Program-made: the position numbers and the translations under genes
Shown: piece after piece, positions 7,716 to 17,800 of the stretch
Layout: the number at the start of each line of letters is the position of its first letter
How positions within the stretch are numbered: position 1 is the stretch's first letter
Notes under the pieces: generated by a model
The model's input: the letters and a program-made list of their open reading frames with translations, nothing else
What the model was told of the DNA's origin: nothing
Database searches by the model: none
Source: Cyclobacteriaceae bacterium
GTDB lineage: Bacteria > Bacteroidota > Bacteroidia > Cytophagales > Cyclobacteriaceae
NCBI GenBank assembly: GCA_026003355.1
Contig: BPHC01000003.1
Span: 227,093-291,092, forward strand
Reading direction: 5' to 3'
DNA: 64,000 nt

Positions 7716-9356
7716 ATGGAAAATACACCACAAAATACCCCCAACCAGATTAAGCTGCCATTTGTTCTGGCTGTTGGGCTTGCTGCCGGCTTGCTTATCG
7801 GTGTGCAATGGGGCAGGCCGCGGTTAAGCAAGGAGGTGGACCGCGATGTGCAGAAGCTGCGCGAAGTGCTTACCTATATAAACGACAAATACGTAGACGA
7901 CATAGCAACCACCAACCTTACTGATGAGGCCATAAATCATCTGCTCACCAAACTGGACCCGCACTCGGCCTATATACCGGTATCGGAGCGGCAAGCAGCC
8001 AACGAAGAGCTGCGCGGAAACTTTGACGGCATTGGTATTGAGTTTAACATTTTTCAGGATACCATAGTGGTGGTGGCCCCGCTTAGCGGAGGTCCTTCAG
8101 AGGCGCTCGGCATCCGGTCGGGCGATAAAATTGTAGAGGTTGACGGGCAAAATGTGGCAGGGGTAGGTATTACCACCTCCGATGTAATGCGCCTTCTTAA
8201 AGGCCCGCGCGGCACCAAGGTACAGGTTTCCATCAAGCGGCCTTCTGAGGCCCGGCTGCTTTCGTTTACCATTGTTCGCGATAAAATACCCCAGCAGTCG
8301 GTTGATGTGTCGTATCTTATTAATAGCCAAACGGGATATATCAAGATTAGCCGGTTTTCGGCTACTACCTACGATGAGTTTTCGGAGCACCTTAGCCAGT
8401 TGCAAAAACAGGGCATTACCCGGCTTGTTCTGGATTTACAGGGAAATCCGGGTGGTTATATGGCCGAAGCCATAAAAATTGCAGATGAGTTTTTACCCCA
8501 GGGCCGCAAAATTGTTTACACCCTCGGCAAAGATACACGCCTTAATACCGATGCCAACGCCACGGCCGGCGGAAGCTTTGAACAGGGTGAGTTAATTGTG
8601 CTGGTAAACGAGGGCAGCGCCTCGGCATCCGAAATCCTGGCCGGAGCCCTGCAGGATAACGACCGTGCCCTGATTGCCGGCCGCAGAACCTTCGGCAAAG
8701 GGCTGGTACAGCATCCGTTCGAGCTGAGCGATGGCTCCGAACTGCGCCTCACCATTTCGCGGTACTATACCCCCAGCGGAAGATCCATTCAAAAACCCTA
8801 TAACGATGAAGATGAATATGCTACCGACATTATTGAACGCTATAAGAAAGGAGAATTTTTCCATGCCGACAGCATTCGCCTGAACGACTCCCTGAAGTAC
8901 ACCACCGTTGGCGGAAGAACTGTGTACGGTGGCGGGGGCATAATGCCCGATTATTTCATACCCCTGGACACCACCCTTAACAGCCATTACCTGAACGAGC
9001 TTTACACATCGGCCGCCATACAGGAATATACCTTTAACTATGCCGAAAAACATAAGGAAGAGCTGGAAAGCAAAGGGCTGGAATGGTTTCTTAAAAACTT
9101 TACCGTAACCGACCGGATGCTGAACGATCTGGTAAGCATGGGCCTGCGCAACAAGGTAAAACCCGACAACAAAGAGCTGAAGGATAAACGATTTCTGTTT
9201 CAGATTCATGTAAAAGCCCAGATTGCCCGCAAGTTGTGGGGTAACCGCGGCCTTTACCCGGTGCTGAACCAAACCAACGAAATCCTGCAGCAGTCGCTTA
9301 AATTATTCGACCTGATGCCAGAAGTGCTGAAAACGCCGGCTGCTTCAGGCCTGTAG
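7716..9356 (+). CDS. S41 family C-terminal processing peptidase (CtpA-like)
   Basis: A 546-residue protease anchored by one N-terminal membrane segment (residues 14-31) and facing the periplasm. After a short helical region (KYVDDIATTNLTDEAINHLL, KLDPHSAYI) comes a PDZ domain (about 90-170, with GDKIVEVDGQNVAG), then the protease core. The catalytic serine lies in GSASAS (301-305) and the lysine is K328 in TFGKG. It cleaves C-termini of envelope proteins. It is divergent from the hemerythrin-type gene. The C-terminal 170 residues after the core are typical of Bacteroidota members. Confidence 0.93.
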   Translation: MENTPQNTPNQIKLPFVLAVGLAAGLLIGVQWGRPRLSKEVDRDVQKLREVLTYINDKYVDDIATTNLTDEAINHLLTKLDPHSAYIPVSERQAANEELRGNFDGIGIEFNIFQDTIVVVAPLSGGPSEALGIRSGDKIVEVDGQNVAGVGITTSDVMRLLKGPRGTKVQVSIKRPSEARLLSFTIVRDKIPQQSVDVSYLINSQTGYIKISRFSATTYDEFSEHLSQLQKQGITRLVLDLQGNPGGYMAEAIKIADEFLPQGRKIVYTLGKDTRLNTDANATAGGSFEQGELIVLVNEGSASASEILAGALQDNDRALIAGRRTFGKGLVQHPFELSDGSELRLTISRYYTPSGRSIQKPYNDEDEYATDIIERYKKGEFFHADSIRLNDSLKYTTVGGRTVYGGGGIMPDYFIPLDTTLNSHYLNELYTSAAIQEYTFNYAEKHKEELESKGLEWFLKNFTVTDRMLNDLVSMGLRNKVKPDNKELKDKRFLFQIHVKAQIARKLWGNRGLYPVLNQTNEILQQSLKLFDLMPEVLKTPAASGL

Positions 9357-9408
9357 CCGTACCAAATCGGCCGGGGTTCGTTAACTTAGTAGCGCAAATA
9401 CACAAGCT

Positions 9409-10608
9409 ATGTTCTATCATCGCCTTGGAAAAATACCGCCAAAACGCCACATCCAGTTCCGGCAGCCTGACGGCAGCCTGTATAAAGAAGAGTTGGTAAG
9501 TTCAGAAGGTTTTTCGGGTATATACTCCAACCTGTATCACATTTACCCGCCTACGCGCATTAAGCAACTGCTGGAACCGCAAAAATATGGCCCAACGCTG
9601 GCAGAAAATTACCAGCTTCGGCAAACACACCTGAATACCTCGGGGGTGGAGCACACAGGCGAAGATTACCTGGAAGCCCGCAAAGTGCTGATGAAGAACA
9701 ACGACTGCGCCATAGCCATCTGCTCACCGCGTAAGCGAACCATGGACTACTTTTACAAAAATGCCGAGGGCGATGAAGTGCTGTTTGTGCACGATGGCAG
9801 CGGAAGGCTGATAACCCAGTTTGGCGTGGTTGAAATAAAACAGGGCGATTACGTGGTTATTCCACGTACGGTAATTTACCGGCTCGAATTCAACACAACA
9901 GGCCCTTTGCGGCTGCTCATTATCGAGTCGGCCTCACCGGTCGAAACCGTAAAACGCTACCGCAATGAACTGGGCCAGCTGCTGGAGCATTCGCCCTACT
10001 GCGAACGCGACATACGCCCGCCCCGCGAACTCATTACCGAAGAGGCACGTGGCGAATACCTTATTAAAATAAAAAAACAGGGCTACCTGCACCGGTATGT
10101 GTACGACCACAGCCCGCTGGACGTGGTGGGCTGGGACGGCTTTTTATGGCCCTATGCCTTTTCCATTCACGACTTCGAGCCCATTACCGGCCGCATTCAC
10201 CAGCCGCCCCCGGTGCACCAGACTTTCCAGGCGCATAATTTCGTAATCTGCTCGTTCGTGCCGCGGCTGTTCGACTACCACCCATTGGCCATACCCGCCC
10301 CTTATAACCACAGCAATATCGACAGCGATGAGGTTTTGTACTATGCCGAAGGAAACTTTATGAGCCGGCGTGGCATTGAGCGGGGCTCATTTACCCTGCA
10401 CCCCGGCGGGCTGCCCCACGGGCCCCATCCCGGAACAGTTGAAAAGAGCATCGGAGCCAAAGAAACACACGAGCTGGCCGTGATGATAGACACCTTCAGG
10501 CCGCTGTTCCTTACCACCGATGCTCTGCCTTTTGTGGATAAAAACTATCCCATGAGCTGGACAGACGCCAACCCAGCTGAAGGTTTTAATGAGATAAATA
10601 GCCCGTAA
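9409..10608 (+). CDS. hmgA: Homogentisate 1,2-dioxygenase
   Basis: A 399-residue cupin-fold, non-haem Fe(II) enzyme that opens the ring of homogentisate to maleylacetoacetate in tyrosine and phenylalanine degradation. Recognisable features are the N-terminal MFYHRLGKIPPKRHIQFR, the cupin stretch GDYVVIPRTVIYRLE, and the metal-site region near residue 330 reading FTLHPGGLPHGPHPG followed by KETHELAVMIDTFRPL with the glutamate ligand. It is shorter than the classical proteobacterial enzyme (about 430-445), as is usual in Bacteroidota. No other tyrosine-degradation gene (hppD, fahA, maiA) is in the window. Confidence 0.93.
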   Translation: MFYHRLGKIPPKRHIQFRQPDGSLYKEELVSSEGFSGIYSNLYHIYPPTRIKQLLEPQKYGPTLAENYQLRQTHLNTSGVEHTGEDYLEARKVLMKNNDCAIAICSPRKRTMDYFYKNAEGDEVLFVHDGSGRLITQFGVVEIKQGDYVVIPRTVIYRLEFNTTGPLRLLIIESASPVETVKRYRNELGQLLEHSPYCERDIRPPRELITEEARGEYLIKIKKQGYLHRYVYDHSPLDVVGWDGFLWPYAFSIHDFEPITGRIHQPPPVHQTFQAHNFVICSFVPRLFDYHPLAIPAPYNHSNIDSDEVLYYAEGNFMSRRGIERGSFTLHPGGLPHGPHPGTVEKSIGAKETHELAVMIDTFRPLFLTTDALPFVDKNYPMSWTDANPAEGFNEINSP

Positions 10609-10627
10609 GGAACACCGAACATCCTGA

Positions 10628-11047
10628 TCAGTACTGCTCGGTGCGCGAAAAAAAGAAGTTGCCTTCAATTTCGGCATTGGCGTCGCTGTCGGAACCGTGA
10701 ATGGCGTTGGCCTCGATAGATTTGGCAAACAGGTTGCGGATGGTGCCCGGGGCAGCTTTCTGTGGATCGGTGGCGCCTATCAGTTTGCGGAAATCTTCAA
10801 CCGCATTATCCTTTTCAAGTATCATGGGTACAATAGGTCCGGACGACATATAGCTGCACAGGTCGTTAAAGAAAGGGCGCTCTTTGTGTATGGCGTAAAA
10901 CTGCCCGGCTCTTTCACGGCTAAGCTGGGTTTTTTTCATCGCCACAATCCTGAAGCCGGCCTCTTCTATCATTTTTATAATGGCTCCGGTGTGCCCGGCA
11001 CTTACGGCATCGGGCTTAATCATGGTAAATGTGCGGTTTCCTGCCAT
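10628..11047 (-). CDS. ndk: Nucleoside diphosphate kinase
   Basis: A 139-residue enzyme that equalises nucleoside triphosphate pools by phosphate transfer through a phosphohistidine. It starts [15 protein letters not shown] and has the catalytic H117 in the signature NAIHGSDS, with the [10 protein letters not shown]-like ending ([16 protein letters not shown]). The length matches the family. It is convergent with hmgA, with stop codons 19 bp apart, and divergent from nrnA. A TAnnTTTG box lies 30 bp upstream of the ATG. Confidence 0.97.
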   Translation of the reverse strand: MAGNRTFTMIKPDAVSAGHTGAIIKMIEEAGFRIVAMKKTQLSRERAGQFYAIHKERPFFNDLCSYMSSGPIVPMILEKDNAVEDFRKLIGATDPQKAAPGTIRNLFAKSIEANAIHGSDSDANAEIEGNFFFSRTEQY

Positions 11048-11076
11048 GGCTTGAAAGGGTTCAAAAAATACGGGGG

Positions 11077-11084
11077 CAAAAATA
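11077..11084 (-). promoter_or_regulatory. Candidate -7 box for ndk
   Basis: On the minus strand the sequence TATTTTTG matches the Bacteroidota -7 consensus TAnnTTTG exactly, 30 bp upstream of the ndk ATG. No -33 TTTG element is visible at the usual 19-21 bp distance, so the call rests on one box. Confidence 0.45.
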
Positions 11085-11164
11085 GGCTTATTTGCCGATT
11101 TTTAATGCCGGACGCAATCCGTATTTCCTGTGTATTTTTATGCCCGCCAAACCCTGTACCTGTT

Positions 11165-12181
11165 ATGACCAACCTAAGCGCGTTACGGACTTTTCTTAAC
11201 AGTCCGCGCCGGGTAGTGATTGTTACTCACTATAAACCCGATGCCGATGCGCTCGGTTCATCGCTTGGGTTGTATCATTACCTTGCCCGATGCGGCCATC
11301 ATCCGCAGGTAATTGTTCCCAGCGATTACCCTGCCTTTCTGCACTGGATGCCGGGCAACCACACCGTGTTGATCGATGAACCACCCCATGCGCAGAAAAT
11401 TGACGAAGCCTTTGCCGCTGCCGAAATTATTTTCTGTCTGGACTTCTCTGCGCTTAACCGCATTCAGAACCTGGAAGAAAGAGTGCGGAAAGCATCGGCA
11501 AAAAAAGTACTCATTGACCACCACCTCGAGCCCGAGCATTTTGCCGATTTTGAAAAATGGAACCCGCATTCGGCTTCTACCGCCGGCCTGGTGTATGAAA
11601 TGATTATCGAACTGGGCGATAGGATCAACCTATCGGCCGATGCCGCAACCTGCCTGTACGCCGGACTGATGACCGATACCGGAGGCTTTCGGCACAGCAA
11701 CACCCGCCGCGAAGAGTTTATGATTGCCTCCGACCTGGTGGCCCTGGGAGCCGATCCTTCGCGCGTGGCCAAGCTTATCTACGATACCAACACTCTGGAA
11801 CGCCTGCGCCTTATGGGCTATGTACTTACCGAAAAGCTGGTGGTGCTGCCAGAATACCGAACGGCCTATATGACGCTTTCGCAGGAAGAATTGAAGCGCT
11901 TCGGCTCACAAACAGGCGACACCGAAGGCTTTGTAAACTACGGCCTTTCGATTAAAGACATTCGCCTTTCGGTTATGATTTACGAGCGCAAAGACGAAAT
12001 CAAATTATCCTTTCGCTCCATTGGCGACTTTTCGGTTAATGAACTGGCCCGGAAACACTTTAGCGGCGGCGGCCATAAAAATGCGGCAGGAGGCTCGTCC
12101 AAAACCTCTCTTGAAGAAACCCTCAGGAAATTTTTAGATTTGCTGCCCGAATACCAATCCCGCTTGCTTACCGATGAGTAA
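11165..12181 (+). CDS. nrnA: DHH/DHHA1 phosphoesterase, NrnA-type oligoribonuclease/PAP phosphatase
   Basis: A 338-residue enzyme starting MTNLSALRTFLNSPRRVVIV. The DHH domain shows THYKPDADALGSS (D26, D28), FCLDFS near residue 90, the D118-H119-H120 triad in VLIDHH, and TDTGGFRHSNT. The DHHA1 domain closes with GGGHKNAAGG from residue 301. Members degrade short RNA oligonucleotides to nucleotides and hydrolyse 3'-phosphoadenosine 5'-phosphate in the cytosol. The reading frame is open upstream to 10697, but that part is antisense to ndk, so the ATG at 11165 is chosen. It overlaps the FKBP gene by 8 bp. Confidence 0.92.
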   Translation: MTNLSALRTFLNSPRRVVIVTHYKPDADALGSSLGLYHYLARCGHHPQVIVPSDYPAFLHWMPGNHTVLIDEPPHAQKIDEAFAAAEIIFCLDFSALNRIQNLEERVRKASAKKVLIDHHLEPEHFADFEKWNPHSASTAGLVYEMIIELGDRINLSADAATCLYAGLMTDTGGFRHSNTRREEFMIASDLVALGADPSRVAKLIYDTNTLERLRLMGYVLTEKLVVLPEYRTAYMTLSQEELKRFGSQTGDTEGFVNYGLSIKDIRLSVMIYERKDEIKLSFRSIGDFSVNELARKHFSGGGHKNAAGGSSKTSLEETLRKFLDLLPEYQSRLLTDE

Positions 12182-13118
12182 CATGAAATACCGCTTTAAA
12201 CAGGCATTCCTTATGGCTTTATGCCTGTTTATGCTTGTATCCTGTTCAGAAAACGTAAAAAAAACACCCAATGGCATGCGGTTTAAAGTAATACGCCAGG
12301 GCGATGGCAAACTTGCCCGCGTGGGCGAGGTAGTGGTGTTCGATTATATGTTGCTCGACTCGAAAGATTCGGTCTGGACCTCTACTTTCGATACCTACCC
12401 CAGCGCCTATATTATTGACGATTCAAGCAACCTGCCGAACGAAAACGGCATTGTGCAGATGCTGCGTATGCTTTCAAAAGGCGACAGTGTGGTGGTAACC
12501 ATGCCGGTAAACGACTTTTACAGCAAACTTAGCCGCGGCACGCGCCCCAAATTTATCGATCCCGGCCTGCGGATGATTTACCGGTTCCGCGTTAACGACA
12601 TCATGACCAACCGCGAATACACCGACTACCAGCGCGACATCATGAAAGTATTCTACCGGCGGCAGGCAGCCAAAGACAAACGCGCCATCGATGCTTTTCT
12701 GGCCAGCCGCAACCTTAAAGCCGATACCACCGAAAACGGCATACGCTACCTCATTACTCAGCCAGGTACCGGCGCAAATGCCCGGCCCGGCCAGACCGTT
12801 ACGGTAAATTATGTGGGGTACTTCCTTAACGGCCAATATTTCGATACCAATATGGAAAGCTTTGCGCACGAAGCCGGCTTATACAACCCCATACGCACCT
12901 ACCAGCCTATGGAAGTAACCATTGGCCAAAGCAATGTAATTGCAGGCTGGCACGAGGCCCTTCAGTATCTTAACAAGGGGGCCAAAGGAACATTCTACAT
13001 TCCGTCTCCGCTTGCCTACGGTGCCTCGGGCATGGGCCAGGTAATTAAACCCAACACGGTACTTGTTTTTGAAATAGAGGTGGTGGATTTCAAGGAATCC
13101 CCGAAAACCAAAAACTAA
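12174..13118 (+). CDS. FKBP-type peptidyl-prolyl isomerase lipoprotein with two FKBP-like domains
   Basis: A 314-residue exported protein. The N-terminus MKYRFKQAFLMALCLFMLVSC gives a lipobox with the lipid-attached cysteine near residue 24; the ATG at 12183 is an equally good start. A first FKBP-like domain (about 30-145) is degenerate, with VGEVVVFDYML and GDSVVVTMPV but no clean active-site pattern. The second (about 180-310) is complete: GQTVTVNYVGYFLNGQYFDT, VIAGWHEALQYLNKGAK, FYIPSPLAYGASG and VLVFEIEVVDF. It would assist folding of envelope proteins. It is coupled to nrnA and followed 6 bp later by rdgB. Confidence 0.9.
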   Translation: MSNMKYRFKQAFLMALCLFMLVSCSENVKKTPNGMRFKVIRQGDGKLARVGEVVVFDYMLLDSKDSVWTSTFDTYPSAYIIDDSSNLPNENGIVQMLRMLSKGDSVVVTMPVNDFYSKLSRGTRPKFIDPGLRMIYRFRVNDIMTNREYTDYQRDIMKVFYRRQAAKDKRAIDAFLASRNLKADTTENGIRYLITQPGTGANARPGQTVTVNYVGYFLNGQYFDTNMESFAHEAGLYNPIRTYQPMEVTIGQSNVIAGWHEALQYLNKGAKGTFYIPSPLAYGASGMGQVIKPNTVLVFEIEVVDFKESPKTKN

Positions 13119-13124
13119 AAGGCA

Positions 13125-13712
13125 ATGCCTGCCGCATGGGTATTTGCAACCAACAACAAGCATAAGCTGGACGAGGTGCGCCACGCGGCAGGAAGCCTGA
13201 TTACCCTGCAATCGCTGGCGCAGCTGGGCTGCACCGAAATCTTACCCGAAACCGGCCACACTCTGGAAGAAAATGCCCGCCAGAAGGCCGAATTTGTATT
13301 TGCAAAATATGGTGTGCCCTGCTTTGCCGATGACTCGGGCCTTGAGGTCGAAGCCCTGAACGGTGAACCCGGAGTGGCATCGGCCCACTATGCAGGCCCG
13401 CAGCGCAGCAGCACCGATAACATAAATTTGCTGCTCTCAAGGCTTAAAAACGAGGCCAACCGCAAAGCGCGCTTCAGGTGCATTATAGCGGTGGCCAGCC
13501 ACCAGGGCTTGCAACTGTTTGAAGGCGTGCTCAACGGAAACATTGCCATACAACCACAGGGAACAATGGGCTTTGGCTACGACCCCGTGTTTGTGCCTGA
13601 GGGCGAAACACGTACCCTGGCCGAGATAACACTCGAAGAGAAAAATAAAATAAGCCACAGGGCGCGGGCCGTGCGCAAGCTCATATCATTTCTGCGCGGG
13701 CAAATCCAGTAA
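13125..13712 (+). CDS. rdgB: Non-canonical purine NTP pyrophosphatase (RdgB/HAM1)
   Basis: A 195-residue enzyme that hydrolyses XTP, ITP and dITP to monophosphates and keeps deaminated purines out of nucleic acids. The family opening WVFATNNKHKLDEVR, the stretch TGHTLEENARQKAEF, the ADDSGLEVEALNGEPGV signature with active-site aspartates, and GTMGFGYDPVFVPEG are all present. Length is normal. It lies in a co-directional run nrnA-FKBP-rdgB-udk with gaps of 6 to 10 bp. Confidence 0.96.
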   Translation: MPAAWVFATNNKHKLDEVRHAAGSLITLQSLAQLGCTEILPETGHTLEENARQKAEFVFAKYGVPCFADDSGLEVEALNGEPGVASAHYAGPQRSSTDNINLLLSRLKNEANRKARFRCIIAVASHQGLQLFEGVLNGNIAIQPQGTMGFGYDPVFVPEGETRTLAEITLEEKNKISHRARAVRKLISFLRGQIQ

Positions 13713-13722
13713 AAACCGAAAA

Positions 13723-14349
13723 ATGGTTAAACCGTACACCATAGGAATAACAGGCGGAAGCGGATCGGGCAAAACCTACTTCCTCAATAAACTGGCCGGG
13801 CGGTTTAATGAGCAGGAGATTTGCTTTGTTTCACAGGACAACTACTACCACCCGCGTGAACAACAGCAAACCGATGAGCGCGGAGTAAAAAACTTCGACC
13901 TGCCCGAGGCCATCAACCACCAACGCTTTGCCGAACACATACGCCGGCTTAAGCGGGGCGAAGAGGTTACCCTTACCGAGTACACTTTCAACAACCCCAA
14001 AGCCACCCCGCGCACCATTACCTACAGGCCTGCACCGGTGCTGATTATTGAAGGCTTGTTTGTGCAATACTTTGCCGAAATACGCGATGAGCTGGACCTG
14101 AAGGTATTTATTGAGGCCAAAGATTACCTGAAACTGAGCCGCAGAATAAGGCGCGACAACGAAGAAAGAGGATACGACCTGGAAGATGTGCTCTATCGCT
14201 ACCAGTTTCATGTAATGCCCGTGTATGAACGCCTTATTGAACCCCTGAAACACCAGGCCGACCTGGTTATTCCCAACAACCATCATTTTGAAGGTGCCCT
14301 CGAAATCCTTACCTGGGCCCTGAAAGCCCTTATTGCCCGTTCGGCCTGA
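13723..14349 (+). CDS. udk: Uridine kinase
   Basis: A 208-residue P-loop kinase phosphorylating uridine and cytidine for pyrimidine salvage. The Walker A loop GGSGSGKT is at residues 11-18, followed by VSQDNYYHPREQQ and NFDLPEAINHQRF, the substrate-binding stretch, and PVLIIEGLFVQYFAEIRDE. The LSRRIRRDNEERGYD segment is the lid region. Length and motif spacing match the family. It starts 10 bp after rdgB. Confidence 0.95.
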   Translation: MVKPYTIGITGGSGSGKTYFLNKLAGRFNEQEICFVSQDNYYHPREQQQTDERGVKNFDLPEAINHQRFAEHIRRLKRGEEVTLTEYTFNNPKATPRTITYRPAPVLIIEGLFVQYFAEIRDELDLKVFIEAKDYLKLSRRIRRDNEERGYDLEDVLYRYQFHVMPVYERLIEPLKHQADLVIPNNHHFEGALEILTWALKALIARSA

Positions 14350-14387
14350 AATTGCGGCTAAAGGCTTTTATTTTCGGTTTCATTCCC

Positions 14388-14395
14388 TACTTTTG
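14388..14395 (+). promoter_or_regulatory. Candidate -7 box upstream of the 115-residue unknown gene
   Basis: TACTTTTG is an exact TAnnTTTG match ending 8 bp before the ATG at 14404, so transcription would begin at or just before the start codon. No -33 TTTG is seen at the expected distance. Confidence 0.35.
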
Positions 14396-14403
14396 TAACC
14401 CCG

Positions 14404-14751
14404 ATGAAAAAAAGCAAGTTCTCCCGGCTCATTCTGTTGGCCATCGGCATGGTGGTGTCGGCATCGGTCATTTGCCTGGAGGTGCTTCAATACCATAAGC
14501 CCGAACAAACAGCCCGGCAGGAAGAAAGCAATACCCCGGAAAAAGACAGGCCGGCTGATGAAATACTGTCCATGCCCGCCTGTGCCCAGAGCACTGCCCC
14601 GGCACACGAAAGCTCATCCGCGCTCCATGTCATCCTTGAGCTGTTTGCTGATAAACCGGCTGACGAACCCATAGCCGCTGCCGAAAGCCGTGTGTGGAAC
14701 TTTATTCTTGAAAAGATTCTGCAGGCGGTTATATCTCCCAATGCCCCCTGA
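14404..14751 (+). CDS. Unknown small membrane-anchored protein between udk and secDF
   Basis: A 115-residue protein I do not recognise. It begins with a basic MKKSKFSR and one hydrophobic segment (about residues 9-27, LILLAIGMVVSASVICLEVL), then a low-complexity, charged and Pro/Ala/Glu-rich middle (residues 30-75), and a short amphipathic C-terminal helix (RVWNFILEKILQAVI). The layout suggests a signal-anchored or secreted protein. In many Bacteroidota a DivIC/FtsB-like septum protein follows udk, but no coiled coil is visible here, so I do not make that call. Codon use looks like the neighbours. A candidate promoter box lies just upstream. Confidence 0.6.
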   Translation: MKKSKFSRLILLAIGMVVSASVICLEVLQYHKPEQTARQEESNTPEKDRPADEILSMPACAQSTAPAHESSSALHVILELFADKPADEPIAAAESRVWNFILEKILQAVISPNAP

Positions 14752-14835
14752 ACGCAGATAAGTCCTTACTTTAGTTTTCGGCTGCACGGCCGGCATTACC
14801 TCACTATTGTTTACCGATCAATAAAACCCAGCTAT

Positions 14836-17800
14836 ATGCAAAATAAAGGATTTGTAATTGTGTTAACTGCCGTTATCTCGGCACTGTGTCTGTACTACCT
14901 GTCATTTACCGTGGTTTCGACACGCGTACAACAAAACGCCATAGCCTACGCTACCGATGCCAACGGAGTGGTGGATTTGAATAAAAAAGTAGCCTACATC
15001 GATTCGGTATGGAACAAGCCGGTTTACAATCTTTTTGGAGTAGAATACACCTACAAAGAGGTTAAAGACAATGAGCTGAGCCTGGGCCTGGACCTGCAGG
15101 GGGGCATGCATGTTACCCTTGAGGTTTCGCCTGTTGACATCCTGCGCTCATTGAGCGGCAACAGCCGCGATTCTGCATTTGTGCGGGCGCTGAATAAGGC
15201 AACCCAAATGCAGAAAAACAGCCAGGAAAATTTCACCACCCTTTTCTTCCGGGCATTCCGCGAAGATAATCCGGATGTGAAACTGGCGCATGTCTTTGCT
15301 TCAACCAACACGCGTGGTCGCATAAGCCTGAACGACCCCGATGAGAAGGTTATTGAAGTGGTGGAACAGGAGGTAGAAAGCGCCATAGACCGCTCGTACA
15401 CCATTCTTAAAAACCGCCTCGACCAGTTTGGAACTTCGGCACCCAACATACAGCGCCTGCCCGGCACCGGTCGCATTCAGATTGAAATCCCCGGTGCCGA
15501 TAATCCGGCCCGCGTGCGTAAGCTTCTTCAGGGAGTGGCCCGGCTGGAGTTCTGGGATGTAATTGAACCCAACACCATCATGCCTGCACTGGTAAGCATT
15601 AACGACCTGCTGGTAAAAGAAAAACGCGCACAGGCAGCACAGGCACCCGAAGCTATGGCAGGGCAGGCCGAAACCAAACCCGACAGTACCTTAACCGATC
15701 TGGAAAAACAACTGCAGGCCGCTTCAACCGCTGACTCTGCCCGCAGCGGTCTGGACTCGCTGCAGAACCTGGCCGTTTCACCCCTGTTTGCCAAAAGCAT
15801 ACCCCAGGGAACCTTCCGCTACCCGCTTAAAGACACGGCCGAAATAAACCGCATATTCCGCAGAGCCGATGTGCGCAGCCTGCTGCCCCGCAATGTAGGC
15901 ATTTACTGGGCCAACAAACCCGACAAGGACCTGTCGAACAACGAAGCACTACAGTTGTATTTTCTGGATCTGGGCCGAACCGGCAAGCCCAGGCTTACCG
16001 GTGAAGTGATAAACGATGCGCGCCAGGACCTGGACGAATACGCCCGGCCTGCCGTGAGCATGACGATGAATGCCACAGGCACACGCATCTGGGCCAAATG
16101 GACGGCCGAAGCCTCCAGCAAATCGCCCCGGGGCCGGATAGCCATTGTGCTGGATAACCTGGTGTATTCTGCACCGGTGGTAAATGGCGAAATTCCAAAC
16201 GGCAACTCCCAGATATCAGGCAACTTTACGGTTGAAGAAGCCAAAGACCTGGCCAACATCCTCAAGGCCGGATCGCTGCCTGCACCAACCCGTATTGTGG
16301 AAGAGGCAATTGTGGGCCCTACCCTCGGTGAAATAGCCCGCAATCAGGGACTTATTTCTACTTTGGCCGGCCTTGCCCTGGTAGTAATCTTCATGGTTAT
16401 TTACTACGCCAGGGGCGGATGGGTGGCCAATCTTGCCCTGCTGTTTAATATCTTCTTTATACTGGGGATATTGGCCCAGTTCGATGCCGCCCTTACTCTG
16501 CCAGGCATTGCAGGTATTGTGCTCACCATGGGTATGGCAGTTGATGCCAACGTGCTCATTTTTGAGCGCATAAAAGAAGAGCTTTACCAGCACGGCCGGA
16601 AAATGAAAGATGCCATAAAAACCGGCTACCAGCGGGCTTTCTGGACTATTTTCGACTCTAATTTTACCACTTTAATCACAGCCGTGTTGCTGGCCTGGGT
16701 AGGTCAGGGGCCTATTCGCGGATTTGCCGTAACACTGATCATCGGTATCCTTACTTCGTTCTTTACAGCGGTCTATGTTTCGCGTGTAATTGTGGAATGG
16801 ATGACCCGCAAAGGCGATGAGAGTAAAATTTCTTTCGACACGTTTATTGCCCGCATGGTTAAAAAACGCCGGCGCTATGCCTTTGTACGCAACAGTAAGC
16901 TTGCTTACATTACCTCATCGGTCATAATAATTGTTGGCCTGGTGCTTATTGTTTTAAACGGACTTACACTGGGGGTCGATTTCAAAGGCGGGCGCTCGTA
17001 TGTGGTGTCGTTTAACCAGCCGGTAAAAGCCACCGAGCTTAAAGTAGGCCTTAGTGAGGCTTTTGCCAATGCAGGTACCGAAGTAAAAAACTATGGCAGC
17101 AACAGCAAAGTTAAAGTTACCACTGCCTATTTAATTGATGACGACAGCGATGAGGCCGATGATAAAGTAAGGCAGGCACTTATTGCCGGAATGGAAAAAA
17201 TAACCGGCAAAAAGTACGCAGCGCACGACTCACAACTATCAGACAACACCTTTACCATTTCCAGCTCGACCAAGGTAGGGGCTACAGTAGCCGATGATAT
17301 TAAAAACTCTGCCTGGAAAGCCAGCCTTCTTTCGCTTGCAGCTATTTTTGCTTACATCCTGTTAAGGTTCCGCAAATGGCAGTTCAGCACAGGTGCTATT
17401 CTGGCTACGGTGCACGATACGCTATTTGTTTTTGCGGCCTTTGCCATTGCCGGTGCATTTGGCATAAGCTTTGAAGTCGACCAGGTGTTTGTAGCAGCAG
17501 TGCTTACCATTATAGGATATTCCATAAACGATACGGTTATTATTTTCGACCGTATAAGAGAGTATTTCAACCTCGGTACTTCGCACGATGATAAGAAGAT
17601 TGTAAACGATGCCATTAACGATACGCTTTCGCGTACCATCATAACTGCAGGCACCACCTTACTGGTTGTGTTGGTTTTGTTAATTTTTGGTGGTGAAGTG
17701 CTGCGCGGCTTTTCGTTTGCCCTTTTTGTAGGTATTGTGGTGGGTACCTATTCTTCGGTGTTTATTGCGGCACCGGCCATCCTGGATTTGGGTGCAGCCA

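Noticed and set aside
7135-7827. 230-codon plus-strand open frame opposite the hemerythrin-type gene
   Set aside because: The opposite strand encodes a recognisable protein with metal ligands; this frame has none.
10697-11164. 156-codon N-terminal extension of nrnA
   Set aside because: It is antisense to ndk, and the DHH family starts at the ATG at 11165.
14404-14751. DivIC/FtsB septum protein
   Set aside because: The expected coiled coil after the membrane segment is missing.
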